Shown here one piece after another: positions 57,280-64,000 of a stretch of 64,000 nt of DNA. The number at the start of each line of letters is the position of its first letter. Position 1 is the stretch's first letter. The translations under genes were made by a program, and so were the position numbers. Under the pieces are notes generated by a model, which saw nothing but the letters and a program-made list of their open reading frames with translations, was not told the origin of the DNA and made no database searches. Source of the stretch: Sceloporus undulatus. Taxonomy: Eukaryota > Chordata > Lepidosauria > Squamata > Phrynosomatidae. The stretch is taken from positions 15,064,533 to 15,128,532 of the forward strand of contig NC_056529.1 in NCBI RefSeq assembly GCF_019175285.1, in the 5' to 3' direction.

Positions 57280-58100
57280 TTAGAGACTAAGACATTTTTA
57301 TGATTTACAAATACAGTTCTCTCTTCTACATGCAAAATAAATAAATAAATCTGTATTTTAATGTTGATATTGGTGCCAACATTTGAGGAATGGAACTTCT
57401 TCTCCAAAGTGCTTGGAACCCTCCTGCTTTCATGAATCTCAGAACGTAGGGACCTCAAAACTCTTTTTTATGAACTGCCTAAACACTTACTAAACTTCAA
57501 AGCTTGCCGAAAGCTGTACTTATTTTGATTTAGGGAAATAATTTAAATTAATTACTCTTGGTTTGTGTAGAAAATATGTAATCCAATACATTTCTCTGCC
57601 TCCAGCTTTGAATCACTCCAGACTCATAAATTACTTTGCTAATGTTTCCTCTTGTGGAGAAGTGTAATGCAACTTAGATGTGAAAAGAACATGGATATTA
57701 GCAGAGGCCCAATATTACCTGCTTATTTCCTTATGATCTGGCACAGCTATAAGTAGATATCTTTAAATCTGAGACTGCCAGATGTCTCTTATTTTAACAT
57801 GTTTTTAGCATTGCCAGACATCTTCTTATAAACTTTCACAGGCTTGATTCCTTTTTCTCTCTGGAATATCCACTTCTTCTAGAAAAAAGACAATGATCCC
57901 AACTTTGAAAAGTGGCCTCTGAAGTGTCCCTGGCTAGGACCAGGATGCAGCCGAGATGCAGCCACCCAACAGCAGTAGCGGCAAATTACATGTGATAATT
58001 CCCACCTGCATCCCGCAACCCGGCTGCATCCTATTAGGGTGCAGTCGGATTTTTTGTCCATGCGATAAGCTCCTACAACAAATATGTTTTTTTAAAAAAC
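57280..58100. other. Upstream flank, nothing recognised
   Basis: No gene or named repeat identified. Simple AAAT runs lie near 57336. Confidence 0.4.
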
Positions 58101-58103
58101 AGT

Positions 58104-58338
58104 GGGCCCAAACAGACAGGTCAAAATAAAGTAGATTTGGGTCACTTTGGAGGTATGCTGTTTAAATGTTGTATGCATCCTAAGAGGCTGGAAGCCATGC
58201 CAAAGTCACGCTCCAGTCCTAAGGACTAGAGCGCAGCTTTGGTGCGGCTTCTGGCCTCTTAAGGTGCGTGTGTCATTTAAGCAGCATACTTTCAAAGTGA
58301 CCCAAACCAGCTTTATTTTGGCCTGTCTGTTCAGGCCC
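58104..58338. mobile_element. 235-bp foldback MITE
   Basis: The left end GGGCCCAAACAGACAGGTCA and following TTTGGGTCACTTTGG recur inverted at the right end (CCAAAGTGACCC-type text and GGCCTGTCTGTTCAGGCCC). The arms are about 70 nt and highly similar. Confidence 0.85.
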
Positions 58339-58339
58339 T

Positions 58340-59229
58340 CAGTTACCAAAAGAAATAAAAAACTGTTTTGCTGACTGTGTGTGCATTTAAGAAAATTTCC
58401 CTTTACTTTTTATTACTTTTAAAGACCACTTTGAGGCATTTTCCCCAAGGCATTTGGAGCAGAACCTTTCACACTTTATGCTATTCTCTTATCAGTCCAT
58501 GATGATCTGAAGTTAATGAGGAGAGCTTGACCTAAAGTTGGGTGTAAAGTTTGGTTCAAGCTTTTGTACTTCTGCAGTCTTGATGGTGGCTTCAGCGTGA
58601 TGAGATGACTCATCTATTTGCATGCAGATGCTTGAACTTTTCACATGCAAGCTTTCCTGAGATGATTTATACAAGGCACTTGAAGAGAAGGATGAAATAT
58701 GTTTACCACAACCTAACCAGGCTGCTGTCGGCCTGACAACAGGAAAAGTCATTCCCAAAAGTGAAGAGGCCAAGATGAAACGGTACATTCTGCTAATGTC
58801 AGAGGCTTATTTCTTGGTTGCATCTGCCCACTGATACAACTGCCTCTGAATCTTATCACTCTTGCTTTATGCTCCCTGTCCAGGGAGAATTCATAAATGT
58901 CCAAATCAACAAATAACTACAAAAAGAAAGCCCATGGAAAGCATAAGGTGTGTGTGCATGTGTGTGAGTGTTGTGGGCTCTCAAAATGGTTTATTTGCTT
59001 GGATCTGATGTGGGATTAGAAGATGTTTATCAGTTACCACCAGACAGTCATGCAGAAGGAGTCTTAATTTCTGTCGGAGACAAGCTCTTACAGCTATTGA
59101 TGGCTTGTGCCAGTGTCCGTCCTGAGAAATGGAAGAGCTGCAGGCCACTTCACTCAAGACACTCTATTGATCGACTGCTTCCTTGGTTTCCCTGAAGCAA
59201 AAGCAGAAACTGAAAAAAGGAGGGGAGTA

Positions 59230-59262
<33 letters not shown>

Positions 59263-59520
59263 ACAAACGAACAAACAAATGAACTAGGTAGCATTGCTAT
59301 GTCAGGATTATCCCCGGTTCTGAGATTTCAGGGTCAAAACTTGAGACATGGAGATGACCACTTCTGATTTTGCCAGAGACAGGCTATGGTGATGCTACAA
59401 GTTTAATGTTACAAGAGTCAACCCCTAGTGATGCCATTAAGCATGACACATTAAGCATTGACCACAGTTGCACAAAGTATACTATTCATTAACAAAAACC
59501 AATTCTAAGTAATGAGAAAC
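58340..59520. other. Upstream flank, microsatellite only
   Basis: A (GAAA)n lies at 59232-59265. I recognise no gene or transposon otherwise. Confidence 0.45.
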
Positions 59521-59525
59521 ACATA

Positions 59526-60024
59526 TACCGTATTTTCCGGCATATAAGACAACTGGGCATATAGGACGACCCCCAACTTTTCCAGTCAAAATATAGAGTC
59601 TGGGATATAATCACCTAAAAAAAAAAAAAAAAAACCAATGCATACCAAATACAAATTAAAAAAGCATCAGATTTGATTGCAATACGGTAATTTTAATTCA
59701 AATAACATGCAGGCACTTAGCAGGAAACCTTGTTGTATACAAAGCCTGCTTGGATTGGTCAGCTCTCCCTGCCTGCCCAGCCTTTCCTGTCTCCAAGACT
59801 ATCAGAGTGGTAGCTGCTTTCATACGATTGTCCCATACAGTAGGGATGTGGCCGCGGCCATTTTTGAGCTCCCCCCCATATGCAGCGACCGCAGATTCTC
59901 CAGTCCAGCTCAGAAGTTTCAGCACCTGCCCTATAAGATGACACTCAGTGTATAAGACAACCCCCGACTTTTGAGAAGATTTTCCAGGGTTAAAAAGTAG
60001 TCTTATACACCAGAAAATACAGTA
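59526..60024. mobile_element. TA-flanked MITE ('taccgtattttccgg' ends)
   Basis: TACCGTATTTTCCGGCATAT at the left is inverse to GTCTTATACACCAGAAAATA at the right, and the ends are flanked by TA. TATAAGACGA-type words recur inside. This suggests a mariner/Tc1-like non-autonomous element, with superfamily inferred from the TA ends only. A poly-A lies at 59619-59634. Confidence 0.65.
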
Positions 60025-60281
60025 CACTTTTCAAGGCAGTGCTTTCACACTGAGATTGCACCTTTCCTTGCCCTAAGGACTGGAGAAGAAAATCTAGGCC
60101 CAAGGTTTATGACCAGCAACCAGCTTGCCCTGCAATATATCAGATTATTGGACTGATACAAATATATGGCGAGTTTATGGAATACTGAAAACTATTCCAC
60201 TGAGGAAGACCCCGTGAATGTTTCCACAAGTTCCTTGGGGTAGTCCTTTGCAACCTGCCATCATGGAAGGACTCTGAGAGT

Positions 60282-60327
<46 letters not shown>

Positions 60328-61225
60328 GTGTGTGTATGTGTATATATATACCTATTTCTGTATCTCCTTTCCATAGCCTCCAGCTATCCCATTCAATGGA
60401 AAGGAGCAATCTGGGGAAGACAAGAGGAGAAATGATAACATCATCCCTACCAATCCAAAAAAGCCCTGCCACTTTGACACGGCAAGCCCTGGCTCCATTA
60501 TATCACTGTGACTCCATTCTGACATCCACCTGCCACTGGGCTGAGAGCCACAGGGAGGTAAATAAGTCTGAGTAAATAACCAGAACAATTTAGGCCTCTA
60601 TCTGGGTTTTACTCCTACGGTTGCCAAGTGAAATAAGGCGCCGGGCTCCTTTCCTTTCTGTGGTTGTGGAGAAGATGCAATTTCTGCACCGCTTGCTGAA
60701 ATCCCTTCTTCTACACAACCATGAAAGGGACAGGACCCTATTCCTTATTCTACTCAGCAATCCAGCCTAACCCTTAACATCTGCTGTTTGAGCCATCTGT
60801 CTTTCTCCATGCATGCCAGTATCCTGATAAAGTTATAGATTCTCTAACATATATACTTTTTTCACTTAAGTCATAGGTGGGTGTATTTATTTTGTTTAAC
60901 TGTCTCAGAGCTGACCATATTGCTGATCATTTCTTCATCACATTTTCACTTAACCTTTTGCCCTTACGCTGGCTAAGCATCTGATCACATTTCTTCCCAT
61001 GGGACTCCCATCCCTCCCCTCCTTTCTTCCTCTAGCTGCTTCTACTCCATTCACAATAGTCTTCTGGACTCCATGAAAGCAGCCATAGATTTATTTATTT
61101 GTTTTAAGAATAGAAGAAGAGACTCTTTTATAACATTTGAGTCCTGGTTTGAGCTACATTTTGCTGTTGGTTACCCTGGGATTATGGGCAACAGAAAGGC
61201 TTCCCATGTCTTTGAAATTTTCTAT
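60025..61225. other. Upstream flank with (GA)n microsatellite
   Basis: A (GA)n lies at about 60277-60324 followed by (TG)n and (TA)n. No gene or transposon is recognised. Confidence 0.45.
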
Positions 61226-61227
61226 TG

Positions 61228-61425
61228 GGAACAGTGTGGTGTAGTGGTTTGAGTGCTGGACTACAACTATGAAGATCAGGGTTTGATTCTCCATTCAGCC
61301 ATGGAAACACATTGGGAGAGTCACACTCTCTTAGCCCCAGAAAACCCTGTGATAGGTTTGCCTTACAAGCACCATAAGTCAAAAATAACATGGGGGCATG
61401 CAACAACAACAACAACAACAACAAC
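61228..61425 (+). mobile_element. Squamate SINE with (CAA)n tail
   Basis: It starts GAACAGTGTGGTGTAGTGGT, reads TTGAGTGCTGGACTACAACT, and ends in AACAACAAC at 61402-61425. The middle (GGCAATGGCAAAC to TTGCCAAGAAAA) is deleted. Confidence 0.8.
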
Positions 61426-61652
61426 ATGAAAGTATCACTGCAAATTAATACTACACAGAACTATGTACAGAACTATGATGACATTTTAACCACGTGGCTG
61501 CAACCTATAGAATCCCGAGGTTTGTATTTTTGTGAGACATTAGTGCTTTCTGGCCCATCTCTAGACTCCAAATCCCAATATTTCACAGGATTGAACTATG
61601 TTTGGCAAAACAGAATCATAGTGCTATACTTGTAGAATGTGAAAGTGCCCCT
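61426..61652. mobile_element. MITE abutting the SINE tail
   Basis: GATGACATTTTAACCACGTG and the end GCTATACTTGTAGAATGTGA followed by AAGTGCCC match the 55269 family. It begins at the very end of the SINE's CAA tail. Confidence 0.55.
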
Positions 61653-62039
61653 GGTCTAAGTAGAATTGGTTTGTTTATATGGATCAACACAACTCAATTT
61701 TGCAACTCTCCTTGATGGAACTTGGCATGATGGACACCTGCACTTTCACATTTTCCCACTACATTGCTGGTCACAAATTATACTAAGGAGTAAGAGCCAA
61801 GGAATGCACCAGAACCAGGAAGATAGGTATTACGCAGGGAAGTTTTTATTGTCCTGCCTAGCTAGAAATCCCCAAGGACCCGTCATCTGTTTTTGTGCAC
61901 GCAAAGGAAAAATCCAGAGCTGGAAATATATAGTGCTAGGAAACATGCAAGCTACACACAGTTGCAGGACTTCTGGAAGCTGGCTGCAGTGTGTGGACAG
62001 ACACTAAGTTTTGGGAGCTAGCATCCAGAAGAAGGTAGC

Positions 62040-62160
62040 TAAGCATCATCTGAATTCTGTTGGTAGTCCCAAGCAGAGTAGACCACACTGATTTAGTTGG
62101 TCTACTCTGGTTCAAACTACCTATAGGATACAGACCCATACTGTAGTTATTCAAGAGTAA
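62040..62160. mobile_element. Short foldback MITE
   Basis: TGGTAGTCCCAAGCAGAGTA and a later inverted GGTCTACTCTGGTTCAAACT flank a short loop, giving a hairpin of about 70 bp. Confidence 0.5.
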
Positions 62161-62760
62161 ACACCTTTTAACTCAAGGCACTATACATTTGGGTACATTT
62201 GCATAACATTGCATTGTGAGTGTGACTAAGTTTGCACAGTCGGTACGATTAAAGGTTATTTTCTCTTTTAATTCTTTGTGGTTGTTGCTGTGATTCGTTC
62301 GTCACCGAAACCCTTGATTTTCCCTTGCAAGCAGCAAGGATCAGCTTGTCATCTCCAACAAGGTGATTTCAGCCTTTGGATGCCAGAAAACCTTTCCTAC
62401 TGATCAAAACACAGCTGTGCACAGGCTTGCCTGATCGGTTAATGGGTGCCCCAGCTCAGGGACATGTCTGCTTATACCTGTGAAAATAGATATAATTAGT
62501 ATAACAGATATCATATGTATATGCAAATCCCGGCAGGTAAAAATGACTTGTAAGCAGACAAGGTTTTCATTTGCCATACTCAAGAAAAGCTACTGGGGGA
62601 AAAATGTGGCCTACATTTAGAATATTCTCTTGTGCGAGCTCTTTTTAATTTGTTTACGGCATTTTCTTTTGTCTCTGAGTGCTAACAATGGCTAAGAAGA
62701 GCACTAATGTTATTACATGTGTGTTTGTGCAATGCTTAATTTGACTCTTGGTCCTTGTGT
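62160..62760. other. Unique-looking block, no gene
   Basis: About 0.6 kb lacks repeat signatures and holds CAGCTGTGCACAGG and TATGCAAATCCCGG (an octamer-like ATGCAAAT). It is a possible regulatory element, by motif only. Confidence 0.3.
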
Positions 62761-62763
62761 GTG

Positions 62764-63000
62764 TGTGTGTTATGTGTATTCAAGTCATTTCCGACTTATG
62801 GTAACCCTAAGCTGAACCTATCATGGGGTTTTCTTGGCAAGATTTGTTCAGAGGAGGTATGCCATTCATTCCGCTGAGGCTGAGAGCATGCAACTTGCTC
62901 AGGGTCACCCAATAGGTTTCATGGCTGATCTGGGAATCAAACCCTTGTCTCCAGAGTTGTAATCCAGTTCTCAAACTGCTGTGTGAGGCTGGCTCCTTAT
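62764..63000 (-). mobile_element. Squamate SINE, reverse, nearly full length
   Basis: TATTCAAGTCATTTCCGACT, TTCTTGGCAAGATTTGTTCA, GCTGAGGCTGAGAGCATG and GTCTCCAGAGTTGTAATCC are all in order. It is adjacent to a (TG)n at 62756-62770. Confidence 0.8.
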
Positions 63001-63440
63001 TCCACGAGAAATACACATAATGTCATTCATTCATGTTTAGCCCTCATTTATCTTCATTTCTCCTCACCCTTCCCTCTGTTGTAGCATACAGACCGTAAAC
63101 TCTTCAATGCAAAGACCTATCTTTTACATTACTGGATCTGTCCCTGTGTACCACAAAACAGTGGGTATATATAGATTTATGCTGCTCAGTGTTCATGGTG
63201 ACATGGATGTAGCCAGTTGGTACCCTCATTTAACCCCTCTTCCTCGAGTCAATCTACCATTCACAACATTGACATCAGCTGCTTCATCCTCATTGTTGGC
63301 TAGGATCCTGCTTGTGTCATGCACATGCTTAAGTTCTCTTCCACATGTGGTTGTACTTTCAGGCCATTGTGCAATGGATCTATTCAGTTCATGGGTGTAT
63401 ATGTGGAATCCACAAGTATAATAATAATATCAGGCCTAAT
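63000..63440. other. Upstream flank, nothing recognised
   Basis: No recognised gene or repeat. Confidence 0.4.
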
Positions 63441-63444
63441 GATT

Positions 63445-63567
63445 ATAGGCCTAAATCCTATTGGTGGTCCCAACTAAAATAGAACCATTGGGTTAATTGG
63501 ATTTGCCTGACTGTTGACTCACCATTCATCAATTGATCAATTGGTCTATTTTATTGGGACTAACCAA
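63445..63567. mobile_element. Foldback MITE
   Basis: GGTGGTCCCAACTAAAATAG followed by AACCATTGGG pairs with ATTGGTCTATTTTATTGGGA on the right, leaving a loop with AATTGATCAATTG. Confidence 0.6.
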
Positions 63568-63568
63568 A

Positions 63569-64000
63569 AGGAGCTAGCATGGTGTAGTGGCTTGAGTGCT
63601 GGACTATAGCAATAGCAAGTACATCACTATACCGCTTATCAGTGCACTTAAGCACTCCCTTTCACTTTCGACCTCAAAATAATGCAAGCCTGAGTCGAGC
63701 TTGCACCTTTTTGCTGGTATTGAACTCACAACCTTATAGTTTGTGAGTGAGTGGATGCAGTACAGGCATTTAACCACTGAGCCACCAGGGCTCCTTTGTG
63801 ACACCAGGGCTCCATAGACTATGACTATGGAGAACAGGATTTGAATCCCTGATTGCCTATGCAAACTCCACACTCTCTCAACCGCAAGGCAAAGACCTTT
63901 GAACAAATCATGCCAAGAAAGCCCTGTGATAGGTTATCCTTAGGGTCATCATAAATCGGAAACCACTTGAAAGCATACAACAGCAACAGCAACAACAACA
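63569..64000 (+). mobile_element. Squamate SINE split by a second SINE
   Basis: The head GGAGCTAGCATGGTGTAGTG and GCTGGACTATAG is interrupted at about 63609. It resumes near 63817 with GACTATGGAGAACAGGATTT and runs to the ACTTGAAAGCATACAACAGC tail at the window edge. Confidence 0.8.
63609..63816 (-). mobile_element. tRNA-type SINE nested in the SINE
   Basis: On the minus strand it starts GGAGCCCTGGTGGCTCAGTG then GTTAAATGCCTG and has GTTGTGAGTTCAATACCAGC (A- and B-box-like). It ends in CTTGCTATTGCTAT. GACTATA/GACTATG flank the insert, consistent with a target duplication. Confidence 0.75.

Noticed and set aside
1-64000. LTR or retrovirus-like elements
   Set aside because: I looked for paired long direct repeats and for gag, pol or env-like text and saw none. 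The reverse-transcriptase pieces belong to L2, CR1 and RTE LINEs.

Overview
This is a vertebrate nuclear window, most likely from a squamate reptile. The only protein-coding gene I can support is SALL1 (spalt-like transcription factor 1), on the minus strand. Repeat content points to a lizard: many copies of a SINE whose 3' end reads towards a (CAA)n tail, a 5S-rRNA-derived SINE, CR1, L2 and RTE/BovB LINE pieces, and numerous palindromic MITEs. An iguanian such as Anolis or Sceloporus is my best guess, by memory of repeat style only.

Layout: 1-12.3 kb is downstream flank, packed with old SINEs and MITEs. 12.4-13.97 kb holds the SALL1 3' UTR and last coding exon. 13.97-18.52 kb is intron 2, with a GC-rich MITE, an L2 LINE with a nested insertion and a 5S SINE. 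18.52-21.94 kb is the large exon 2, which carries nearly all the zinc fingers. 21.94-36.78 kb is intron 1; its part nearest exon 2 (about 22-31 kb) is strikingly poor in transposons, as expected for developmental regulatory DNA. A remnant of exon 1 lies at about 36.78-36.87 kb inside a CpG-rich promoter block (36.74-37.4 kb). From 32 to 49 kb the sequence is dominated by polypurine/polypyrimidine tracts, minisatellites and ragged microsatellites. From 47 to 64 kb is upstream flank with LINE, SINE and MITE insertions, several of them nested.

The most interesting point is exon 1. Its sequence is recognisable (codons for a KPQH core, then a donor in the right phase), but as written the ATG is ACG, there are small indels and an in-frame TGA. 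This exon encodes the conserved N-terminal NuRD-recruiting motif of SALL proteins. The surrounding DNA looks like poorly polished long-read sequence, so an assembly error is the first explanation to test.

No retrovirus-like or LTR element, tRNA gene, CRISPR array or second protein gene was recognised. There is one 10-N gap.
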